Position numbers and translations under genes: made by a program
Shown: piece by piece, positions 1 to 6,362 of the stretch
How the letters are laid out: each line of letters opens with the position of its first letter
Numbering within the stretch: position 1 is the first letter of the stretch
NCBI GenBank assembly: GCA_964541895.1
Contig: CAZISM010000151.1
Coordinates: 1 to 12,303, forward strand
Reading direction: 5' to 3'
DNA length: 12,303 bases
Source of the DNA: CAZISM01 sp964541895
GTDB taxonomy: Bacteria; Zhuqueibacterota; Zhuqueibacteria; Residuimicrobiales; Residuimicrobiaceae
The notes under the pieces: generated by a model
Seen by the model: only the letters and a program-made list of their open reading frames with translations
Database searches by the model: none
What the model was told of the DNA's origin: nothing

Positions 1-22
1 CAAAATCAAGACAAAATCATCC

Positions 23-51
23 TTGCTAAATTTGCCTCCAACGCTTATCTT
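23..51 (+). promoter_or_regulatory. Possible sigma70-like promoter for the leuD-msrC pair
   Basis: TTGCTA at 23-28 and TATCTT at 46-51 are separated by 17 bases, with four of six consensus matches in each box. It would start transcription near base 58, about 26 bases before the ATG at 84. The partner large subunit gene usually lies next to leuD but is not seen here, and only 83 bases precede the gene, so the gene could equally be transcribed from outside the window. Confidence 0.3.
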
Positions 52-83
52 TATGCTTACTCTTTCACCAGTCAGGAGCCTAT

Positions 84-584
84 ATGTCAAAAATCATCGG
101 CCGGGTGTGGCTGTATGGCGATGATGTCAACACCGACGTCATCTTTCCCGGAAAATATACCTACACGGTTACAGACCCCATAGAGATGGCGAAAATCGCC
201 ATGGAAGACCTGGATCCGGAATTCAGCAAATCGGTGCAGCCAGGCGACATCGTCGTCGGCGGCAAGAATTTCGGCTGCGGCAGCTCCCGCGAACAGGCGG
301 CCTTTTGCCTAAAGTACGCCGGCGTCGGCGCCGTAGTGGCCCGTTCGTTCTCGCGCCTCTATTTTCGCAACTGCATCAACGCCGGCTTGCCGGTGATCAC
401 CCTGCCGGAAGCGCCTGCCATTTTTCAACAGGGCGAAACCATAGAGATCGATCTCGAAAGCGGAACTCTGCTCTGCCAGGCCGGCCAATTCCAGTTTCCC
501 CCCTTGCCGGACGCCGTGATCGGCATTTTCAACGACGGCGGCCTCATCCCCCATACCCGCAAGGTCCTCGGATTGCAGCCATGA
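84..584 (+). CDS. leuD: 3-isopropylmalate dehydratase / homoaconitase-type small subunit
   Basis: This 166-aa protein is the swivel-domain small subunit of an aconitase-family hydro-lyase, the size expected for the short archaeal/anaerobe LeuD-HacB type. It would pair with an iron-sulfur large subunit (LeuC-like) to isomerise 2-isopropylmalate in leucine synthesis. Visible hallmarks are the N-terminal GDDVNTDVIFPGKY (residues 12-25), the GCGSSREQA loop (64-72) that contacts substrate carboxylate, and ARSFSRLYFRNCINAGLPV (86-104). The start has a good Shine-Dalgarno, AGGAG at 74-78, five bases before ATG. The substrate loop after FPGKY reads TYT, so homoaconitate or dimethylmalate dehydratase activity cannot be excluded. 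No large subunit gene is in the window. Its stop overlaps the next start (ATGA at 581-584). Confidence 0.85.
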   Translation: MSKIIGRVWLYGDDVNTDVIFPGKYTYTVTDPIEMAKIAMEDLDPEFSKSVQPGDIVVGGKNFGCGSSREQAAFCLKYAGVGAVVARSFSRLYFRNCINAGLPVITLPEAPAIFQQGETIEIDLESGTLLCQAGQFQFPPLPDAVIGIFNDGGLIPHTRKVLGLQP

Positions 585-1054
585 CCAAAGCAGAATGCTA
601 TCGCTGGGCCGCCAAACGGGTTCGCGCCCAGGTGGAGCGCCACCAGGACCTGGTGGCCACCCTGGCCAACACCGCCGCTATTCTCAAAGAGTACCGGCCC
701 AATTTTTTCTGGGTCGGTTTTTACTTTTTCAGACAGGATCACCTGCTCCTGGGTCCGTTTCAGGGGCCGCCGGCCTGTGTCCGCCTGGAGCTGGGCCAAG
801 GGGTCTGCGCTCAGGCCGCCAACACCCGTCAGACGGTGGTGGTGGCCAATGTGCACGATTTTCCCGGCCACGTGGCCTGCGACAGCCGTTCCAATTCCGA
901 AATCGTCGTTCCCCTCTTTGACCGCCATGGCAAGCTTGTAGCCGTCCTGGACGTGGACAGTGAACAGCTCAACGATTTTGATGACGAGGATGTCCAGGGG
1001 CTGCAGGAGATTGCCCAATGGCTGCAGCAGGTATGGCCCCTTACAATAAAATGA
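581..1054 (+). CDS. msrC: Free methionine-(R)-sulfoxide reductase (GAF domain, fRMsr)
   Basis: This 157-aa cytosolic GAF-domain enzyme reduces free methionine-R-sulfoxide to methionine. I start it at the ATG at 581, which overlaps the leuD stop as ATGA, rather than at upstream in-frame codons inside leuD, because the family begins shortly before the GAF fold. Motifs match E. coli MsrC as I recall it: NFFWVGFYF (residues 44-52), GPFQGPPACVRLELGQGVC, then HVACDSRSNSEIVVPLF and VLDVDSEQLNDFDDEDVQGL. The three family cysteines are present, in ACVR, GVC and VACD, so the disulfide-relay chemistry looks intact. The overlap implies translational coupling with leuD; a metabolic link between the two is not obvious. 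No terminator hairpin follows it; the next promoter starts two bases after the stop. Confidence 0.9.
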   Translation: MTKAECYRWAAKRVRAQVERHQDLVATLANTAAILKEYRPNFFWVGFYFFRQDHLLLGPFQGPPACVRLELGQGVCAQAANTRQTVVVANVHDFPGHVACDSRSNSEIVVPLFDRHGKLVAVLDVDSEQLNDFDDEDVQGLQEIAQWLQQVWPLTIK

Positions 1055-1055
1055 C

Positions 1056-1084
1056 TTGACATTGAAAAGAGAAAATTGTATCAT
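1056..1084 (+). promoter_or_regulatory. Strong sigma70-like promoter for the oxidoreductase-DoxX operon
   Basis: TTGACA at 1056-1061 is a perfect -35 box, followed after exactly 17 bases by TATCAT at 1079-1084 (five of six matches). The flanking 1062-1110 is AT-rich, unlike the GC-rich genes around it. Transcription would start near 1091, giving a leader of about 85 bases before the ATG at 1176. No clear operator palindrome is visible in the leader. Confidence 0.75.
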
Positions 1085-1155
1085 AAAATTTAATATAAAA
1101 TTAGCATCGGTTTTCTGATCGAACCCCCGCCATGAACTCTTATCACATATATTCT

Positions 1156-1168
1156 TAACCAACAAGGA
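1156..1168 (+). repeat. Translation-initiation 13-mer, copy 1
   Basis: TAACCAACAAGGA includes the Shine-Dalgarno of the oxidoreductase gene and ends seven bases before its ATG at 1176. The identical 13 bases precede the next gene of the operon at 2595-2607. Confidence 0.6.
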
Positions 1169-1175
1169 GCCCTTT

Positions 1176-2597
1176 ATGAGCGAAGAGACGAAGGATAGTA
1201 AATCATCATCTTCCGCGCCGAAAGAGGAGAAAAGGATCAACCGCAGGGACTTTTTGCAAGGGGCCGCAACAGCGCCGGTTCTGGGACTGTTCGGTTACGC
1301 GCTGTACAAACAGCAGAGTTACGAGAAAGCACAGAAAGCCGCGCTGTTGGGAACCAAACCGGTACCGTCCGGTCTTTCCGACCTCAACATCGCTTTGCTG
1401 GGTGTGGGTGCCCAGGGCGATGTGCTGCTCAACGCCATGATGAAGATTCCCGGCCTTAAATTCCGCGCCGTCTGTGACATCTGGACGGATTTTAACCAGA
1501 AAAAAGCGGTCAATTTGCTGAAAAAGTACAAGCACGATGTCAACGCCTACGAAGATTATGAAGAGATGCTGGCCAAGGAGAAGGATCTGGACGCGGTCAT
1601 TATCGCCACGCCGGATTTCTGGCACGCTACCCATGCCGTGGCCTGTCTCAAAGCCGGATTGAATGTGTATTGCGAAAAAGAGATGTCCAACACGCTGGAA
1701 GGCGCGCGCCAAATGGTGCTGGCGGCCCGCGAATCCGGCAAGCTGCTGCAGATCGGCCACCAGCGCCGCAGCCATCCCAAGTATCGCCATTGCTACGATA
1801 AAGTGATCATGGAAACCAACATGCTCGGCCGGATCGTCACTATCAGCGGCCAGTGGAACCGCGCCGCCCAGCCGGATATCGGCTGGCCTGAAAAATATGC
1901 CATGTCGCCGGAGCGTTTGAAAAAGTTCGGCTTTAAAAACATGCATCAGTTCCGCAACTGGCGCTGGTACAAAGGCCTTGGCGGCGGGCCGATCGTGGAT
2001 CTCGGCTCCCATCAAATCGATATTTACAGCTGGTATCTCAATGCCAATCCCATCGCGGTTACCGCCAGCGGCGGCACCGACTATTATGACCCGAAAACGC
2101 ATGAATGGTACGATACCGCCATGGTGATCTATGAATATCAGACCAAACAGGGCCGTACCCGCGCCTATTATCAGACCCAAACCACCAACAGCGCCAACGG
2201 TTATTACGAGTGCTTTATGGGCGATCAGGGCACGTTGATGATTTCTGAAGCCGGCGGCCGCGGCTCCGCCTATCGGGAAAAAACCGCACCCCCCTGGGAC
2301 GAATACGTACAAAAAGGCTATGTGACGGCTCCCAAGGTTCTGGAAACGCAAACCGGTGGTGTCACTCTGGACGTGCGCGAAACCGTGCCGGCCGACGAAC
2401 ATAAAATTCCTGTGGAGCTCTACGACCCCTACCACAAGCCGCATTTGGAAAACTTTTTCAACGCCATCCGCGGCAAGGAAAAGCTGAACTGCCCGGCTGA
2501 AATCGGTTATGAAACCGCTGTGGCCGTGCTGAAAGTGAACGACGCTATCGAAGCGAATCGTCGCCTCGAGTTCGATCCCAAAGAATTTGAAATCTAA
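1176..2597 (+). CDS. Tat-exported Gfo/Idh/MocA family oxidoreductase
   Basis: This 473-aa NAD(P)-dependent oxidoreductase of the Gfo/Idh/MocA family probably acts on a sugar or sugar derivative; the substrate cannot be read from sequence. A twin-arginine signal is visible: NRRDFLQ (residues 22-28) followed by a hydrophobic stretch (29-43), so the folded enzyme is predicted to be exported or anchored at the outer face of the inner membrane. The Rossmann domain starts at about residue 70 with GVGAQG (76-81); ATPDFWHATHAVACLKAG (144-161) and YCEKEM (165-170) follow. The last is the family EKP motif with Pro changed to Glu but Lys168 kept. GSHQID (277-282) supplies the catalytic-site His and Asp. 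ATG 1176 has AAGGAG upstream. It forms an operon with the DoxX-like gene 16 bases downstream. As in glucose-fructose oxidoreductase, export would suit tightly bound cofactor, but that is inference. Confidence 0.88.
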   Translation: MSEETKDSKSSSSAPKEEKRINRRDFLQGAATAPVLGLFGYALYKQQSYEKAQKAALLGTKPVPSGLSDLNIALLGVGAQGDVLLNAMMKIPGLKFRAVCDIWTDFNQKKAVNLLKKYKHDVNAYEDYEEMLAKEKDLDAVIIATPDFWHATHAVACLKAGLNVYCEKEMSNTLEGARQMVLAARESGKLLQIGHQRRSHPKYRHCYDKVIMETNMLGRIVTISGQWNRAAQPDIGWPEKYAMSPERLKKFGFKNMHQFRNWRWYKGLGGGPIVDLGSHQIDIYSWYLNANPIAVTASGGTDYYDPKTHEWYDTAMVIYEYQTKQGRTRAYYQTQTTNSANGYYECFMGDQGTLMISEAGGRGSAYREKTAPPWDEYVQKGYVTAPKVLETQTGGVTLDVRETVPADEHKIPVELYDPYHKPHLENFFNAIRGKEKLNCPAEIGYETAVAVLKVNDAIEANRRLEFDPKEFEI

Positions 2598-2607
2598 CCA
2601 ACAAGGA
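2595..2607 (+). repeat. Translation-initiation 13-mer, copy 2
   Basis: This is an exact second copy of TAACCAACAAGGA. Here its first three bases are the stop codon of the oxidoreductase gene, and it ends six bases before the ATG of the DoxX-like gene at 2614. Confidence 0.6.
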
Positions 2608-2613
2608 CGTACT

Positions 2614-3096
2614 ATGGATGAACAAAAATTCTCGACATGCCAGATGAAGGCCCTCGTGCTTTTGCGCGTCCTTATTGGCTGGCATTTTCTGTACGAAGGT
2701 GTGGCCAAGATGATGAAAAGCGGCTGGTCGGCTATCGGCTTTCTCTCTCAATCCAAATGGATCCTGGCCCCCCTGTTCAAGTGGATCGCGGCCAATCCCA
2801 CCGTTCTCAACATCGTCAACATCATGAATATGTACGGCCTGATCCTTATCGGTCTCGGCCTGATCATGGGCTGTTTCACCCGCGTGGCCAGCTATGCCGG
2901 CTTGCTGTTGATCCTGTTGTACTATTTCTGTAATCCTCCTTTTGTGGGGCTTTTTTATTCGATCCCCATGGAAGGCAGCTATATGATCGTAAACAAAAAT
3001 CTGGTCGAAGCCGCCGCCCTGCTTGTTATCGCCGTCACCGGCAGCGGCAAATATTGGGGCCTCGATCGCCTCATTTCAAAATGGCTTAAAAAGTAA
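2614..3096 (+). CDS. DoxX/DoxD-like integral membrane protein
   Basis: This 160-aa, four-helix membrane protein resembles the DoxX / thiosulfate:quinone oxidoreductase DoxD-like group. I chose ATG 2614 over the upstream ATG at 2587 because AAGGA lies six bases before it and the earlier start would sit inside the preceding gene. Family-like features are LLRVLIGWHFLYEGVAKMM (residues 16-34, helix 1), a second hydrophobic segment MYGLILIGLGLIMGCFTR (73-90), a third at 93-106, and NKNLVEAAALLVIAV (127-141), ending in a short basic tail. No cofactor ligands are evident. Being cotranscribed with a Tat-exported Gfo/Idh oxidoreductase suggests a membrane partner, perhaps an anchor or quinone-linked electron acceptor. 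The biochemical role of most DoxX proteins is unknown, so I make no enzymatic call. Confidence 0.8.
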   Translation: MDEQKFSTCQMKALVLLRVLIGWHFLYEGVAKMMKSGWSAIGFLSQSKWILAPLFKWIAANPTVLNIVNIMNMYGLILIGLGLIMGCFTRVASYAGLLLILLYYFCNPPFVGLFYSIPMEGSYMIVNKNLVEAAALLVIAVTGSGKYWGLDRLISKWLKK

Positions 3097-3106
3097 TACT
3101 GCGCCG

Positions 3107-3135
3107 GCCCCGATGAGCACTCATCGGGGCTTTTT
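3107..3135 (+). terminator. Rho-independent terminator of the oxidoreductase-DoxX operon
   Basis: GCCCCGATGAG (3107-3117) and CTCATCGGGGC (3120-3130) are perfect inverse complements around a CA centre, followed directly by TTTTT (3131-3135). It lies ten bases after the DoxX-like stop codon. Confidence 0.93.
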
Positions 3136-3197
3136 CGTCCGTAACCGGCCCACGCTGCTGCTTCTGTGGCACCATAACCGCCTCCGCAACAATCCGC

Positions 3198-3226
3198 TTG
3201 TTTCAAATATCAATCCTGCGTATCTT
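3198..3226 (+). promoter_or_regulatory. Possible promoter for the ATPase operon
   Basis: TTGTTT at 3198-3203 and TATCTT at 3221-3226 are 17 bases apart. The -10 is identical to the one proposed upstream of leuD. Predicted transcription would begin near 3233, only about 11 bases before the GTG start at 3244. The -35 match is weak, so this is tentative. Confidence 0.3.
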
Positions 3227-3243
3227 TAACCTCAATTTTTAGT

Positions 3244-6200
3244 GTGGATTCCGTGCATACAGATCAAAAGCAAATCGTTCTCGCCGGCCTGGATGTCGGC
3301 TCGGTCGAAGCCAAACTGGTGCTGCTCTGCAGCGAAGAGCCGGCCGAATCCCTGCGCCAGGCCCTGACCGTGCAAAAACGACACGGCGATTACTGCCTTC
3401 TGACCGATCGCAGCAAAATCCTGGGTGATCCGCTTCTGGCGGCCACCCGTCTGATCTCATCGCTGCAGAATCTGGCCGCACCGGTCCGGCTCGCCGTGAC
3501 CGGCGCCAACGGCAAAATGGTCAGCGAGCAGTGGCAGGTCCCCTATATTAACGAATTCAAAGCCACCAGCTATGGCGCGGTGTTCCTGCAGCCGGATACA
3601 CAGACCATCCTCGAAATCGGCGGCGACGGTTCGCGCTATGTGCGGATACAACCCGAATCCGGCAGCCGCAAGCCGGCCATTCTCGATTACGAGCGTAATG
3701 GCGACTGTGCAGCCGGTACCGGTTCCTTTATCGACCAGCAGGCGGCCCGATTACGCTTTGCCGTCGAGGATATCGGAGCGCTCGTGCTCACCGCCGACAC
3801 CACGGCCAATATCGCCGGCCGTTGTTCCGTGTTCGCTAAATCCGACATGATTCATGCCCAGCAGCGCGGCTACTCGCCGGCTGCTATTTTCAAAGGCTTG
3901 TGTGAAGCGGTGGTGCGAAACTATAAAGGAACGGTGCTGCGCGGCAAAACCATCCAGCCTCCGGCCCTGTTTGTCGGCGGCGTGGCAGCCAACGACGGCG
4001 TGGTGCAGGCCATGCGCGAGATCCTCAACCTGTCTGACCAGGAACTGATCGTTCCGGAACTGCACGCCTTTGTCGGCGCCCTCGGCTGCGCCCTCATGCC
4101 GGAAGGCAGACTCTGGCAAGCCCAAAAACCGAATTTGCCCACGATCACGGCCAAACTTTCACAAACCCGAGCCGCCAAACTGCTTAGCACTGATCTCGTC
4201 GATTTCGCGCAAGCCCCCGGGCGCTACCGCCAGGCCTATGGGCCCATTCCGGTTTATCTCGGCATCGACGTCGGCTCGGTCAGCACCAACCTGGTTCTGC
4301 TTGATGAGGACGGCTGGGTGCTGGATGAGATCTATACGCGCACCGACGGCCGCCCTGTGCAGGTGGTGCAGCGCGAGCTGGCCGGCTGGCAGGAAAAATG
4401 GGGTGACCGGGTCATCGTGCGAGCTGTGGGCACCACCGGGTCCGGCCGCGAACTGATCGGCGCCCTGGTAGGAGCCGACACTATCAACGACGAAATCACC
4501 GCTCACCAGACCGGCGCCGCGTTTATCGCGGAACGGCTGTTCGACGAACAGGTCGACACCATTTTCGAAATCGGCGGTCAGGATTCCAAATTCATCGCCA
4601 TCGAGAACGGCGTGGTGGTGGATTTCACCATGAACGAAGCGTGTGCAGCCGGCACCGGCTCGTTCCTCGAAGAGCAGGCCATCAAGATGGGCATTTCCAT
4701 CATCGATGAATTCGCCGAGCTGGCCCTGGCCTCGGATGCGCCGGTGCAAATGGGCGAACGCTGCACCGTGTTCATGGAAAAAGACGTCTCAGCCTATCTG
4801 CAGCAGGGCATAGGCAAAAAAGACATTGCCGCCGGCCTGGCCTTCAGTGTGGTGCAGAACTATCTCAATCGCGTCGTTCGCGATCGACGTATCGGCGACG
4901 TGATTTACTTTCAGGGCGGCACCGCCTACAACAAAGCGGTGGCCGCCGCCTTCGCCGTAACCCTGCAGAAACGGATTGTGGTGCCGCCGCATAACGGCGT
5001 CATGGGCGCCATCGGCGCCGCCCTGCTCAGCCGCGATGTCATGGCCCGGGCCGATCACAAGAGCCGCTTCTACGGCTTTGCCTTGCAGGTGGACTTTACC
5101 ATCCGCCATTTTTATTGCAAGGCCTGTTCCAACCAATGCGACATCCAGGAGGTCACGGTCAACGGCGAAAAAACCTACTGGGGCGACAAATGCTCCGAAC
5201 GCTACCGCAAAAAATCGAAACGGTCACAGCAAACGCTCCTCCCCGATCTGGTAACCGTCTATAACGACCTCCTGCAGCGGGATATACCCGGACCGGACGG
5301 CCTCGGCCTCCGCATCGGGTTTCCTAAAACCATGTACTATTATGACCGCTTCCCCTTCTGGCGCGGCTATTTCGGCAGTCTTGGTGCCGAACTGGTGTTG
5401 AGCGAAACCACCAATCGACCGATCCTCAGCCTCGGGCGCGAACACAGCATCAGCGAGCCCTGCTTTCCCATCATCGCCGCCCAGGGCCACGTGGTGCGCC
5501 TGCTGCAGCAACCCGACATCGATTATGTGTTCGTCGCCAACGCCATCAACGGCGAAACGGAATTCCCGCAAACGGAATCCTGGTACTGTCCCTGGGGGCA
5601 AACCCTGCCCCTGGTGCTCCAGAACAGCCTCACCGACGACGCCTGGCGTAAACGTCTGCTGGCGCCGGTCGTGCGATTCCGTGACGGCCAGGCCCTGGTG
5701 GAAGAAGCGCTCTTTGCCATGGCCAAACAGTTCGGCATCAGCCGCCCAAGGCATCGCCAGGCCGTGCAGCTGGCCTATGCCATGCAGAACGAGTTCCGTA
5801 ACGAGGTAAAAAACATCGGCCGCCAGGTGCTGCAAACCCTGCAGGAGCGCAAACAGCCGGCCGTGGTGCTGGTGGGTCGTTCTTACAATATCTATGATCC
5901 CGGCCTCAATATCAACATACCGGCCAAGCTGCGCGATCAGTACGGAATCGACGTGCTGCCCATGGACTTTGTGCCCTATGAAGGGCTGGATATCAGACCG
6001 TATCACGAAAACATGTTCTGGAATTACGGACGAAAAATATTGCAGACCGCGCTCTGGGTCAGCCGGCAGGCCGGCATGCACCTGCTCTATATTACCAACT
6101 TTAAATGCGGTCCGGATTCCTATATCAAACATTTTGTCCGTGACGCCGTCGCAGCCCCTTATCTCACGCTGCAGTTCGACGAACACAGCAATGATGCGGG

Positions 6201-6303
6201 CGCGCTGACGCGCTGCGAAGCCTTTCTGCAAAGCAAGGGCGTGCTGGCATCGCCGGACGCTGACTGTGCCATTGTGCAGGAAATACACCGACAGCTGATC
6301 TGA
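3244..6303 (+). CDS. Acyl-CoA dehydratase activase-related protein, tandem BadF/HgdC ATPase domains plus DUF2229-like region
   Basis: This 1019-aa cytosolic protein belongs to the family of large proteins related to activators of 2-hydroxyacyl-CoA dehydratases, which use ATP hydrolysis to push electrons to very low potential. Two ASKHA ATPase domains are visible. Domain 1 starts with GLDVGS (residues 15-20) and has GGDGSR (126-131), CAAGTGS (155-161) and RCSVF (Cys194). Domain 2 has GIDVGS (340-345), GGQDSK (444-449), CAAGTGS (467-473) and RCTVF (Cys507). A four-cysteine insert follows (625, 628, 632, 650). From about residue 690 a DUF2229/HgdB-like region runs to the end, with EPCFP (Cys740) and FKCGPDS (Cys955). 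Related fused proteins are about 1400 aa; the rest appears in the next gene. The GTG start lacks a Shine-Dalgarno; GTG 3253 is an alternative. No dehydratase subunit genes are nearby, so the substrate is unknown. Confidence 0.87.
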   Translation: MDSVHTDQKQIVLAGLDVGSVEAKLVLLCSEEPAESLRQALTVQKRHGDYCLLTDRSKILGDPLLAATRLISSLQNLAAPVRLAVTGANGKMVSEQWQVPYINEFKATSYGAVFLQPDTQTILEIGGDGSRYVRIQPESGSRKPAILDYERNGDCAAGTGSFIDQQAARLRFAVEDIGALVLTADTTANIAGRCSVFAKSDMIHAQQRGYSPAAIFKGLCEAVVRNYKGTVLRGKTIQPPALFVGGVAANDGVVQAMREILNLSDQELIVPELHAFVGALGCALMPEGRLWQAQKPNLPTITAKLSQTRAAKLLSTDLVDFAQAPGRYRQAYGPIPVYLGIDVGSVSTNLVLLDEDGWVLDEIYTRTDGRPVQVVQRELAGWQEKWGDRVIVRAVGTTGSGRELIGALVGADTINDEITAHQTGAAFIAERLFDEQVDTIFEIGGQDSKFIAIENGVVVDFTMNEACAAGTGSFLEEQAIKMGISIIDEFAELALASDAPVQMGERCTVFMEKDVSAYLQQGIGKKDIAAGLAFSVVQNYLNRVVRDRRIGDVIYFQGGTAYNKAVAAAFAVTLQKRIVVPPHNGVMGAIGAALLSRDVMARADHKSRFYGFALQVDFTIRHFYCKACSNQCDIQEVTVNGEKTYWGDKCSERYRKKSKRSQQTLLPDLVTVYNDLLQRDIPGPDGLGLRIGFPKTMYYYDRFPFWRGYFGSLGAELVLSETTNRPILSLGREHSISEPCFPIIAAQGHVVRLLQQPDIDYVFVANAINGETEFPQTESWYCPWGQTLPLVLQNSLTDDAWRKRLLAPVVRFRDGQALVEEALFAMAKQFGISRPRHRQAVQLAYAMQNEFRNEVKNIGRQVLQTLQERKQPAVVLVGRSYNIYDPGLNINIPAKLRDQYGIDVLPMDFVPYEGLDIRPYHENMFWNYGRKILQTALWVSRQAGMHLLYITNFKCGPDSYIKHFVRDAVAAPYLTLQFDEHSNDAGALTRCEAFLQSKGVLASPDADCAIVQEIHRQLI

Positions 6304-6362
6304 AGCAGCAGCACGGACAGCCGTCGCTCGTACCTTTTACCAAATCCGGTGACCGACACGAC

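Noticed and set aside
305..580. N-terminal extension of the methionine sulfoxide reductase back into leuD
   Set aside because: The added residues are an Arg-rich out-of-frame reading of leuD. The ATGA overlap start at 581 gives the normal family length.
1206..2708. 500-codon minus-strand open frame opposite the Gfo/Idh gene
   Set aside because: It lies antisense to a gene with clear motifs, its translation resembles no family I know, and no ribosome binding site or promoter serves it. GC-rich codon bias commonly opens the opposite strand.
3023..3229. 68-codon plus-strand frame across the DoxX 3' end and terminator
   Set aside because: It runs through a perfect terminator hairpin and has no ribosome binding site or known similarity.
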